This document shows positions 5,934 to 12,237 of a DNA stretch of 45,105 bases, piece by piece. Location of the stretch: IMG/VR virus record IMGVR_UViG_3300047560_001508, positions 1 to 45,105 of that record; one strand, 5' to 3'. Source of the stretch: a virus. How positions within the stretch are numbered: the first letter of the stretch is position 1; each line of letters opens with the position of its first letter. The notes under the pieces are model-generated. The model saw only the letters and a program-made list of their open reading frames with translations. It was not told where the DNA came from and did no database searches. Both the position numbers and the translations under genes were made by a program.

Positions 5934-5988
5934 TTTCAGGTCTTTCAAATTTCAGTGATCGGCGACTGCTTCTCTAACTGATGAATCT

Positions 5989-6017
5989 ATTGTAGCAGAA
6001 AGCTGATTTTGTGTCAA
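5989..6017 (-). promoter_or_regulatory. σ70-type early promoter P7
   Basis: TTGACA and TACAAT with a 17-base spacer on the minus strand, driving the gene starting at 5933. The 20-bp palindrome at 6031-6050 lies 13 bases upstream of the -35 box. Confidence 0.85.
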
Positions 6018-6030
6018 CTCTCTGCTTGTG

Positions 6031-6050
6031 GTGTTGTATTTTTACAACAC
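6031..6050. promoter_or_regulatory. Perfect 20-bp palindromic operator candidate
   Basis: GTGTTGTA and TACAACAC arms (8 bp each) flank TTTT. It contains the stop codon of the gene ending at 6042, so coding and regulatory functions overlap. This is the best copy of a motif also found at 3242-3261 and 6392-6411. Confidence 0.75.
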
Positions 6051-6296
6051 GTAATCGGTTTTGATTGTATTCACAATCGCTTGGTCAGCGAGTACGAAGC
6101 AGTTTTCAGACAATTCTTCAATCTCAATCTGAATCAAGTCAGCATCTTTGAACTGTTCAGTCAAGCGGCTAAAAGCGCTCTTGAGTTCATCACGAAACTC
6201 AACTAAACCAGCACGTTCGCTTGCTGTTGGTGTGCGACTCAGCAGTGCTTGGTTATCAATAAGAGTAGCGATAAGGCGAATGGGTGATTTTGACAT
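6042..6296 (-). CDS. Hypothetical early protein, 84 aa
   Basis: This 84-residue helical protein starts MSKSPIRLIATLIDNQALLS, with a mixed-charge middle (RDELKSAFSRLTEQFKD) likely to form an amphipathic helix. AGGAAA precedes the start. P8 and P9 lie upstream in tandem. Its last codons and stop lie in the palindrome at 6031-6050. Family not recognised. Confidence 0.6.
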   Translation of the reverse strand: MSKSPIRLIATLIDNQALLSRTPTASERAGLVEFRDELKSAFSRLTEQFKDADLIQIEIEELSENCFVLADQAIVNTIKTDYVL

Positions 6297-6355
6297 ACAA
6301 TTTTCCTATTTGTCAGTTTATGTGCTTTGAACGACTTTCTCAGCATCATGTAGAT

Positions 6356-6384
6356 ATTGTATTAGTTTCGGCATTTATCGTCAA
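6356..6384 (-). promoter_or_regulatory. σ70-type early promoter P8
   Basis: TTGACG and TACAAT with a 17-base spacer on the minus strand, directly upstream of the 84-residue gene. A degenerate GTGTTG palindrome (6392-6411) precedes its -35 box. Confidence 0.8.
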
Positions 6385-6391
6385 ATCTTGT

Positions 6392-6411
6392 GTGTTGTAT
6401 TTTAGCAACAC
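6392..6411. promoter_or_regulatory. Degenerate palindromic operator candidate between P9 and P8
   Basis: GTGTTG and CAACAC arms (6 bp) lie at the same spacing as the perfect 20-bp palindrome at 6031-6050, with two inner positions changed. The arrangement promoter-palindrome-promoter repeats that of P5/P4. The gene-free stretch 6297-6509 holds only P8, P9 and this site. Confidence 0.6.
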
Positions 6412-6457
6412 TCTACAACATTTTCTGACTTGGCGCTTTCTCTAACACAATGATGAT

Positions 6458-6486
6458 AGTATAGCAGAAATGACATTTTCTGTCAA
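6458..6486 (-). promoter_or_regulatory. σ70-type early promoter P9 (tandem with P8)
   Basis: Perfect TTGACA and TATACT with a 17-base spacer on the minus strand. No gene lies between it and P8, as with the P5/P4 pair. Confidence 0.85.
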
Positions 6487-6509
6487 ATCTGCTATGTAGT
6501 ACTAAAGTA

Positions 6510-6857
6510 TTACTTTTTCATCTTGCTACGATAAGCATCATTGTGTTGCTTACGCTTGGCTACTTCTAACTGCTGTGTAAGGTTAGAGTAAGGTTGGTCA
6601 GCGATAACTTGCTCGAACAAGGGTGCGTATGACTTACGCTCTACTTGAAAGAATGGCACTTTAGCTACTCGCATATCGTCGATAGCGTTGATAAGTTCTT
6701 GACTTGTAATACTAATGTATTCACTAGTCTTGGTGTCTAAGACATTCTTAGGGTTGAGTTTAGCGAACTCTAAGGCGTGTTTGAGACGCTTGCGAGTTTG
6801 AGCGAAGTCTTCGTTTTTGACGACGATAGGATTTACGATTTCAGTCGTTTTGGTCAT
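6510..6857 (-). CDS. Hypothetical early protein, 115 aa
   Basis: I start at the ATG at 6857 (MTKTTEIVNPIVVKNEDFAQ), preceded by AGAGGAAA. A longer frame to 6899 would run through promoter P10 and is rejected. The protein is basic, especially the end (VAKRKQHNDAYRSKMKK), and mostly helical. It is the first leftward gene, back to back with the sigma factor gene. Basic charge suggests nucleic-acid contact, but no family is recognised. Confidence 0.65.
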   Translation of the reverse strand: MTKTTEIVNPIVVKNEDFAQTRKRLKHALEFAKLNPKNVLDTKTSEYISITSQELINAIDDMRVAKVPFFQVERKSYAPLFEQVIADQPYSNLTQQLEVAKRKQHNDAYRSKMKK

Positions 6858-6889
6858 TTTTGAGTTTCCTCTAAGTTGATGGAAATAGC

Positions 6890-6918
6890 AGTGTAGCATA
6901 GGTAGGATTTTGTGTCAA
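6890..6918 (-). promoter_or_regulatory. σ70-type early promoter P10, divergent from P11
   Basis: TTGACA and TACACT with a 17-base spacer on the minus strand. Its -35 box lies 24 bases from the -35 box of P11 on the other strand, so the two form a compact divergent control region. Confidence 0.85.
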
Positions 6919-6942
6919 GTACTACAAAAGTATCTATTTTTA

Positions 6943-6971
6943 TTGACTTTTTCTATGGGAATTGTTATACT
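6943..6971 (+). promoter_or_regulatory. σ70-type promoter P11 of the late sigma factor gene
   Basis: TTGACT and TATACT with a 17-base spacer. Transcription should begin near 6978, only about 8 bases before the ATG at 6986, and no Shine-Dalgarno sequence is present. Confidence 0.85.
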
Positions 6972-6985
6972 GATAACTATTACCT

Positions 6986-7783
6986 ATGACTGATAAACCT
7001 ATAAATTACCTACAAAACAAGACCCTACTCGAAGAGATTCGTCTGTCTAAGAATACCTACTGTTGGTACAAGACACCCGAAGACAGCAAATACAATCACA
7101 TCATTGATGAACCGTCTTTGGCAGAGGGCTTAGCTAAAATCGAGCGAGTGATGGCGAAGTCTCGTCGTGAGTATCAGGAACAAACAGGCGATGAGATGGA
7201 TGCTACCCAATTTGTTTTTCGTGTAATGACTAGCGACCATATTCCACCAGAGGCGATGAAGTCCGCAACTACTAGAAAAAAAGCCAAGGCTGATCGTCAA
7301 CTAGAAGAAGACTACTCGGAAGACGATGAAGACGATGATATCAACGCTGGCGTCAACTTTCCACCATTTCAGCACTACCGATTTAATTCTATAGGCTCAC
7401 TAGTATGTGTTGGTAGATCACATTGGTTAGATGGTAAATTCTCTACTACTCATGGGAAAGTAACCAACAACTTGGCTCGTGCTTGGCTACAACTAGTAGA
7501 GCGCTATTCAACTAAATGGAACTTTCGTGGCTATTCGTATATTGACGAAATGCGAGCACAGGCTCTTATTCAACTAACACAGGTAGGCTTGAAGTTCAAC
7601 GAAGCAAAATCTGATAACCCGTTTGCTTACTTAACCGCTGTTGTAAACAATGCTTTCCTTCGCCAACTTAAAAAAGAAAAGCAACAAAGTGATATTAAGA
7701 ACGAGTTGAGAGAATACGCTGGGCTAAATGGCAGTTTTGACCGTCAGGCAGGTGGTGAAGTAGGCGAAGTTAGTGAGCGCTAA
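6986..7783 (+). CDS. T4 gp55-like late-transcription sigma factor
   Basis: This 265-residue protein closely follows the layout of phage sigma factors for late transcription as I know them from T4-like and cyanobacterial phages. The N-terminal pattern is NYLQNKTLLEEIRLSK..YCWYK. Then come VNFPPFQHYRF, GRSHW, TNNLARAWLQLVERY, FRGYSYIDEMRAQALIQLTQ and NPFAYLTAVVNNAFLRQLKK, corresponding to sigma region 2. An acidic insert (about residues 106-122) precedes the core. It should recruit host RNA polymerase to late promoters, and GATAAATA boxes close to the T4 late box TATAAATA lie before many late genes here. T4 needs gp33 and the gp45 clamp as co-activators; neither is visible. The gene has a σ70 promoter but almost no 5' leader. 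Confidence 0.85.
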   Translation: MTDKPINYLQNKTLLEEIRLSKNTYCWYKTPEDSKYNHIIDEPSLAEGLAKIERVMAKSRREYQEQTGDEMDATQFVFRVMTSDHIPPEAMKSATTRKKAKADRQLEEDYSEDDEDDDINAGVNFPPFQHYRFNSIGSLVCVGRSHWLDGKFSTTHGKVTNNLARAWLQLVERYSTKWNFRGYSYIDEMRAQALIQLTQVGLKFNEAKSDNPFAYLTAVVNNAFLRQLKKEKQQSDIKNELREYAGLNGSFDRQAGGEVGEVSER

Positions 7784-7827
7784 CTTACAATGTAAGTAGA
7801 AATACTTACTAAGTAGAAATACTTACT
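7782..7827. promoter_or_regulatory. Tandem palindromic operators upstream of P12
   Basis: ACTTACAATGTAAGT (about 7782-7796) is a palindrome. Two exact 17-bp direct repeats at 7794-7810 and 7811-7827 follow, each containing AAGTA-GAAA-TACTT. The second copy abuts the -35 box of P12. Three similar palindromes in a row suggest cooperative binding of a regulator. Confidence 0.75.
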
Positions 7828-7855
7828 TGACTTGGGCTTTTTTCTGTGTTATGAT
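7827..7855 (+). promoter_or_regulatory. σ70-type promoter P12
   Basis: TTGACT and TATGAT with a 17-base spacer. A GATAAATA late-type box (7862-7869) lies just downstream, so the small gene at 7892 may be read both early and late. Confidence 0.75.
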
Positions 7856-7861
7856 TACTGA

Positions 7862-7869
7862 GATAAATA
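7862..7869 (+). promoter_or_regulatory. GATAAATA late-promoter candidate
   Basis: The 8-base box matches T4-type late boxes at 7 of 8 positions. A normal Shine-Dalgarno leader (AGGAGA) follows, and the ATG is 23 bases after the box. Confidence 0.5.
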
Positions 7870-7891
7870 TCATATCACATAGGAGAACCAA

Positions 7892-8059
7892 ATGAAACCA
7901 GATTATTTTAGCCTATCACTCGCACAGCAAGCAGATTGGCACCTACAAGAATACATGAGACTGATAGAACTCGTAGATGACCCTACTATCAAGGCAGAAG
8001 AACTAGCAGACTATCACTTACAGATGATGGACAGCATCATGCGTGACTTGCCCCTATGA
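7892..8059 (+). CDS. Hypothetical 55-residue protein
   Basis: A short open frame encodes MKPDYFSLSLAQQADWHLQE, an acidic helix, and the end MDSIMRDLPL. AGGAGA lies 7 bases before the ATG, and the stop overlaps the start of the GIY-YIG gene by ATGA, so translation is coupled. No family is recognised. Coupling may only be a way to express the nuclease, but the protein may also be its partner. Confidence 0.7.
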   Translation: MKPDYFSLSLAQQADWHLQEYMRLIELVDDPTIKAEELADYHLQMMDSIMRDLPL

Positions 8060-8655
8060 GTGAAGTAGAGAAGAAGAAGTTCACGGCTGTTTATCAGTTA
8101 GAGTTCGACCTCAATGGCAAGACGATACCTTTTTATGTTGGTTTCTCTGGCGACACTCGGCGACGAGAAACAGAACATCGTACTCACCCATTCAATCCTA
8201 ATGCTACCGATTACAATAACTACAAATATCAGTGGATTAGAGAACTGAAGGCGGCTGGTATCGAATGGCGAATGAACATCTTATCACCAATGGTAGAAGA
8301 CGACGAAGATAGCGAATATTCGTGGGTATTACGAGTTGCTCGTAATAATCAGCATGATGGTATCACATTCTATAACGGTCTTCCGCTGACCAACATGCGC
8401 AGGGGTGACCTACTAGAAGAAATGTTAGCAGACCGATCACTGAATACTGCCGAACAAATTCGTCAATGGCGACAAGTAAGAGAACTGCGTAAGGCAGTAC
8501 AATATGAAGCCAAGCAGTTTGTAGCACCAGTGAATGACGCTTTCGGTCGAGTGATGTCTAGATTAGGCGGCACTTCGACAATAAAGAAAGGCGCTCGTGA
8601 GTGGCAGATGCCGAAAATGGAAAATAAGGTGAAAAAAAGTCGAAAAAAGACTTGA
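8056..8655 (+). CDS. GIY-YIG-type nuclease
   Basis: This 199-residue protein starts with a GIY-YIG-like fold. AVYQLEF at residues 11-17 stands for the GIY strand and IPFYVGFSGDTRRR at 24-37 for the YIG strand with the conserved Gly and Arg. A Lys/Arg-rich tail (KVKKSRKKT) may bind DNA. It overlaps the 55-residue gene by ATGA. It could be a free-standing homing nuclease or a nuclease acting on host DNA. It lacks the NUMOD-type C-terminal repeats seen in the second GIY-YIG gene of this window (39540). Confidence 0.65.
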   Translation: MSEVEKKKFTAVYQLEFDLNGKTIPFYVGFSGDTRRRETEHRTHPFNPNATDYNNYKYQWIRELKAAGIEWRMNILSPMVEDDEDSEYSWVLRVARNNQHDGITFYNGLPLTNMRRGDLLEEMLADRSLNTAEQIRQWRQVRELRKAVQYEAKQFVAPVNDAFGRVMSRLGGTSTIKKGAREWQMPKMENKVKKSRKKT

Positions 8656-8679
8656 CAAAGCACCGTTGTGTGTTATACT
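8652..8679 (+). promoter_or_regulatory. σ70-type promoter P13 of the replication genes
   Basis: TTGACA and TATACT with a 16-base spacer. The -35 box overlaps the TGA stop of the GIY-YIG gene. It drives the primase-polymerase through a leader of about 120 bases. Confidence 0.85.
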
Positions 8680-8685
8680 AAATAT

Positions 8686-8808
8686 ATTGCTGATGCTATC
8701 AGCAGTCGTCCTCCTAGATGACAGTCACGGTGCGTGAGAACACCGTGACACCCTTTCTCACAGGGTTAAATCATTTCAGGAGAGTCATAAGCAAAGGAGG
8801 CAAAATAA
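8686..8808 (+). promoter_or_regulatory. Structured 5' leader with three hairpins and complementary loops
   Basis: Hairpin 1 is GCTGAT/ATCAGC (8689-8703). Hairpin 2 is GTCACGGTG/CACCGTGAC (8724-8749), loop CGTGAGAA. Hairpin 3 is ACCCT/AGGGT (8750-8766), loop TTCTCAC. The loops of hairpins 2 and 3 are perfectly complementary over 7 bases (GTGAGAA with TTCTCAC), so they can kiss or refold into an alternative stem that breaks both hairpins. A full AAAGGAGG ribosome binding site follows at 8793-8800. No known riboswitch class is recognised. Confidence 0.65.
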
Positions 8809-9717
8809 ATGACAGATAATGAATTGAGTAAATTTACTCAATGGAGATATACAAACGTCCGAGCTGGAGATAAACGCCCATACCCTGACGCTTGGCAGAA
8901 TACACCACTCACTCTCGAACAAGTTGCTAGTACGAACATAGGCTTGATACTAGGCGAACACAGCGGTGGAGTTATGGCAATCGACTTCGATGGTGAGACA
9001 GCATGGCAGTGGTTTGATCGGGAGATTGGATGCCCATTACCACCAACAGCCTCATGGACTAGTGGAAAACCCTATCGTTGCCAAATGGCTTTCACGGTTC
9101 CACCAGAAGCATGGGAACTAGTACGCCCTAAAAAGATAGTTACAAAGCCACCCAGCGCCCCAGGCGCTGGTGATGGTGAAGGCTTCGAGTTTAGATGGAC
9201 TGGTGGACAAAGTGTTCTACCACCGTCTCGACTCAATGATGGCAGACAGTATATGTGGTTAGATACTAGCCCAGTAGCAGAAATACCTATTGAATTACTA
9301 GAAAAGTGGGTTAAACTAATCAATACTCACTCAGCCATACAAAATAAGCCGTACACACCTGTTGAAATAGAAGACTTAACAGAAGAAAAGTTTGAAGATG
9401 TAAAAGAGATTTTACTAGAACTGAAACAGCATTGTCCAACGCTAGCATATGACGATTGGTTTCGTGTAACTTGTATTGTCGCTAATGAACTCGGCGATGC
9501 TGTTGCTGAACATCTATTACAAGACATATGGGCTGAAAATAAGCGTGGAGAATACCGACAAAAAATGCGTAGTAGAAACCCTAATCGTACTGGCGGTGTT
9601 GGTGGCTTAGTGTATATGGTTAGACAGTATAACTCTAACTTTAGACGACCTAAACCAAAACCAACCGCATATTCGAAATTATTACAAGAGTTATCAACAA
9701 AATATAGAAAGGCATAA
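8809..9717 (+). CDS. Primase-polymerase (AEP fold) with PriCT-type C-terminus
   Basis: This 302-residue protein fits the bifunctional primase/polymerase family. The N-terminal region KRPYPDAW..TPLTLEQV is followed by the catalytic GGVMAIDFDG at residues 53-62 (Asp59 and Asp61 as metal ligands). FEFRWTGGQSVLPPS follows, like the nucleotide-binding part of the fold. The C-terminal third (YDDWFRVTCIVANELG to the end) resembles a PriCT-2 domain, which links primase to helicase. An excellent AAAGGAGG site precedes the ATG. The next gene encodes an SF3-like ATPase starting two bases after the stop, so the two probably make the replisome core with the host polymerase. Confidence 0.8.
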   Translation: MTDNELSKFTQWRYTNVRAGDKRPYPDAWQNTPLTLEQVASTNIGLILGEHSGGVMAIDFDGETAWQWFDREIGCPLPPTASWTSGKPYRCQMAFTVPPEAWELVRPKKIVTKPPSAPGAGDGEGFEFRWTGGQSVLPPSRLNDGRQYMWLDTSPVAEIPIELLEKWVKLINTHSAIQNKPYTPVEIEDLTEEKFEDVKEILLELKQHCPTLAYDDWFRVTCIVANELGDAVAEHLLQDIWAENKRGEYRQKMRSRNPNRTGGVGGLVYMVRQYNSNFRRPKPKPTAYSKLLQELSTKYRKA

Positions 9718-9718
9718 C

Positions 9719-11497
9719 GTGAACAATAATACAACAAATCAAGAGAAAAAACAATTAGAACAAATTGTAGATCAACTGAGACAAGACCTTAAAGTAGAAC
9801 AAGATAGACTAAACATCTTAAAAGAAGAGGCTCAGCATCTAAAGAATGTTTGGTTAACAACTAAGGCTGTACATGCGGCGGCAGAAAGCAAAGATAAATC
9901 TAAAACCAAGCAAGATATGGACAGAGCCAAAGCCGCTCTTGACATCAAACAAGATGAGGTAAAAAATTGCGAAGAAAAATGCGATAACATCTTCTTAGAT
10001 ATTACTAAATCAGAAAAAACTACAGACAAGGTAGAACGACAAGAAAACAGCGTAGAGAATGTCGAACGAGCCTTGGAACAACTAAATGCTCACTACATTG
10101 CTAGTGAAAGTAAATGGTATCTAATTTATTCTAACGGCATCAGATATCAGCCTATCGTAAAGTCAGTATCTAATGAAACTATGAAAGACTTGATTCTACG
10201 TGAAACTGGGTGGGTAGAACAAAATGAACTAACTATCAAAAAGATTGCTCAAGGATGTGGGCGTATGTATCGAGATGTTGAACGAACCTTTATGGAACCT
10301 CGTGAGGGTGTTCTGAATCAACTGATTGAACTGCGTGACAAGTTTTGGTTGAAACCTATCTTTGGACAGCCACATCACTTTTCGTTCGATATCTTATTCG
10401 ATAACTTAGTAGACGGTAACAAAGAATACAAAGATCAGATTCTGAAATACCTAGCATATTCCTATGTAAAGCCAGAAGACATCTTTGCTCCTAATATTGA
10501 TAGCAGTGCTGTAGGTGGTGCCGGTCGTGATACTATTTTTCGTATCATTGAAATTATCTTTACCGAAGAATGTTGCGGTGAAGCTAACGGTGAAACTTTC
10601 ACTGGCACACACAACGGTGATCTATGGGGTAAAGTATGGATCAAGATCAGTGAGCGTAATAGCAGAGCGATTGATTACAATGAATTCAAGAACTTAACTG
10701 GCGGTCACAACTTTAGACTCAGACGTATGGGAGAGAACGCTACTCAACAACCACGGACGTTTCGTTTCTTTATTATGAACAACGGCTACGGCGGTACGAT
10801 TCAGTTATCTAATAGTGGTAGTGCTAGCGAAGATCGCCGTGTAGAACCAGTTATTTCAAATACAAATCTACGAACAAGAATAGCCAATGAATTAAAACTG
10901 AACGATGTTAAAGGCGCTGATCAAGACGAACTAACAGATACTTTACAACGCTGGCAAGAGCAGTATTGGCAGAATGAGACTGAGATTGCTAAGTTTTTGG
11001 GCAATATCATCACCGAATTCAAACCCCAAGAGATTAATAAACTATTACCTCTACACGGCATTTACTACAACCAGCGACTTGAACGTCAAAAGAACGCTTT
11101 CAACCACTTTATGAATACAGTGGTAGCACTGACAAAAGAGAGTTCCTGCTATTCTGTACCTGAAATGTACAAGATTTACAAGATAGCCACTAATCAAAGC
11201 ATGGACAAGAATACCTTTGCTAAGCGTATGTGTGAATGGCTAATAACCCAAACTAAGAAAGAATGGGAGGTCAAGGTCAAGGACATTTACAAGAGCGAGA
11301 CAGATACCGCTGAACAGAGAGTTCGTCGCCAAGTGGTTTTCACTGGTGGGGATAGGGAGTTTAGTCACGAAGGTGACAAGGTAGATAAGTTGATTTTTGA
11401 CGTTTTTGACTTTATCGATGAGGATGTCAAGGACGACAAGGGTAATGATTTGGGCGATAAAGTCCATATCAACAACGTGAAAGGCGATTTACTATAA
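9719..11497 (+). CDS. SF3/D5-like replicative helicase with degenerate P-loop
   Basis: This 592-residue protein starts with GTG, preceded by AGAAAGG. The first 120 residues are a long coiled coil rich in Glu, Lys and Gln. The ATPase core follows: AVGGAGRDT at 264-272 in the place of Walker A, KVWIKISE at 305-312 like a Walker B strand, FIMNN at 351-355 like sensor 1, and EDRR at 371-374 as arginine finger. The P-loop lacks the usual Lys of GxGK(S/T), with Arg270-Asp271-Thr272 instead. Gene order directly after a primase-polymerase supports a helicase role. Loss of ATPase activity or use of Arg270 are both possible. Confidence 0.65.
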   Translation: MNNNTTNQEKKQLEQIVDQLRQDLKVEQDRLNILKEEAQHLKNVWLTTKAVHAAAESKDKSKTKQDMDRAKAALDIKQDEVKNCEEKCDNIFLDITKSEKTTDKVERQENSVENVERALEQLNAHYIASESKWYLIYSNGIRYQPIVKSVSNETMKDLILRETGWVEQNELTIKKIAQGCGRMYRDVERTFMEPREGVLNQLIELRDKFWLKPIFGQPHHFSFDILFDNLVDGNKEYKDQILKYLAYSYVKPEDIFAPNIDSSAVGGAGRDTIFRIIEIIFTEECCGEANGETFTGTHNGDLWGKVWIKISERNSRAIDYNEFKNLTGGHNFRLRRMGENATQQPRTFRFFIMNNGYGGTIQLSNSGSASEDRRVEPVISNTNLRTRIANELKLNDVKGADQDELTDTLQRWQEQYWQNETEIAKFLGNIITEFKPQEINKLLPLHGIYYNQRLERQKNAFNHFMNTVVALTKESSCYSVPEMYKIYKIATNQSMDKNTFAKRMCEWLITQTKKEWEVKVKDIYKSETDTAEQRVRRQVVFTGGDREFSHEGDKVDKLIFDVFDFIDEDVKDDKGNDLGDKVHINNVKGDLL

Positions 11498-11673
11498 CAG
11501 ATGAAGGGGTTTAGCGTACCCCTTCTGCTGAATAATCTGCTGATTTTCGACTTCAGTCCAGCCACCTCAAAGAAATTTTTTATTTTTTTTATTTGTCGGC
11601 AGACCGTCAACCTCAAATTACGCAGATTATTCAGCAGAAAATATTAGCAATAACTAAGAAAAGGAGCAAATTA
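11498..11673 (+). other. Gene-free leader with hairpin and 18-bp inverted repeat
   Basis: A GAAGGGG/CCCCTTC hairpin (11503-11525) overlaps the left arm of a perfect 18-bp inverted repeat (11523-11540 with 11622-11639). The two structures therefore compete over three bases. A T-rich stretch lies at 11574-11590, and two imperfect copies of a motif ending CCTCAAA lie at about 11553 and 11601. AAGGAG at 11662-11667 begins translation of the next gene. It may be a partial terminator or an RNase processing site between helicase and nuclease genes. Confidence 0.6.
11523..11639. repeat. Perfect 18-bp inverted repeat, 81-base spacing
   Basis: The left arm is TTCTGCTGAATAATCTGC (11523-11540) and the right arm is its exact complement (11622-11639). 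Such length by chance is very unlikely in a window this size, so structure or protein binding is selected. Confidence 0.9.
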
Positions 11674-12237
11674 ATGAGTTGGGCACCAATAGCCATAGGC
11701 GAAGATGGACTTCAATATCTTCCCTTAGAGGCAAAACAAGTTAAACAGAGATATCACAGCCCTGTTAATCAAGAAATAGAACTTATCCCAGTGGCAGGGG
11801 AGATAAACACACACCATTGGAGGTCTATTAATGGGGAATCTTATCAGCGATTAGGATACGAAATGGGAGAATGGCACCTTGAATGGCAGTTACATGGTCG
11901 CAAACAGTGGGGTTATCTATTAGAGCATAGAATCGATTACGATGGTGGATATTATGTAGCAGATGCTTATGATCCAGATACCAATACCATTATTGAATAT
12001 GTAGATACTCACTTTGATTCTGATAAAATAAACACCTATTTTGAACTAGGTTACAATCAGGAATGGGTGTTTAAAAGTGACTGCTCACGTGGATATGCTA
12101 CAGTAGAGCGATATCAATACATAGACCCATTATTCTTAGCAGAATTTACTAAAGACTTAGAAGAACCACTCGATGTACCTCTATTACCTAGTATATCAGT
12201 GATACATCAGCCAAAATTACCAAAGGAATACAAATGA
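11674..12237 (+). CDS. Possible CoiA-like/PD-(D/E)xK nuclease
   Basis: This 187-residue protein starts at ATG 11674 (MSWAPIAIGEDGLQYL) after AAGGAG; an upstream TTG frame through the inverted repeat is rejected. The central part GEWHLEWQLHG..YLLEHRID..YYVADAYDPDTN and IIEYVDTHFDSDKI resembles the arrangement of CoiA-like proteins: His-Trp, an Asp before a strand, then Glu-x-Val with a later Lys. That would make it a nuclease working on DNA ends or repair, which fits its place after the helicase. The match is by eye and weak. It overlaps the next gene by ATGA. Confidence 0.5.
   Translation: MSWAPIAIGEDGLQYLPLEAKQVKQRYHSPVNQEIELIPVAGEINTHHWRSINGESYQRLGYEMGEWHLEWQLHGRKQWGYLLEHRIDYDGGYYVADAYDPDTNTIIEYVDTHFDSDKINTYFELGYNQEWVFKSDCSRGYATVERYQYIDPLFLAEFTKDLEEPLDVPLLPSISVIHQPKLPKEYK

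Noticed and set aside
5598-5981. Rightward open frame of 127 codons
   Set aside because: It is antisense to the 106-residue gene that has its own promoter and leader; composition is that of a shadow frame.
6858-6899. Upstream extension of the first leftward gene
   Set aside because: It overlaps the -10 box of P10; the ATG at 6857 has AGAGGAAA.
11574-11590. Intrinsic terminator at the T-rich stretch
   Set aside because: No stable hairpin ends directly before the T-run.
11593-11673. Upstream extension of the nuclease-like gene from a TTG
   Set aside because: It would translate through the 18-bp inverted repeat; the ATG at 11674 has a proper AAGGAG.
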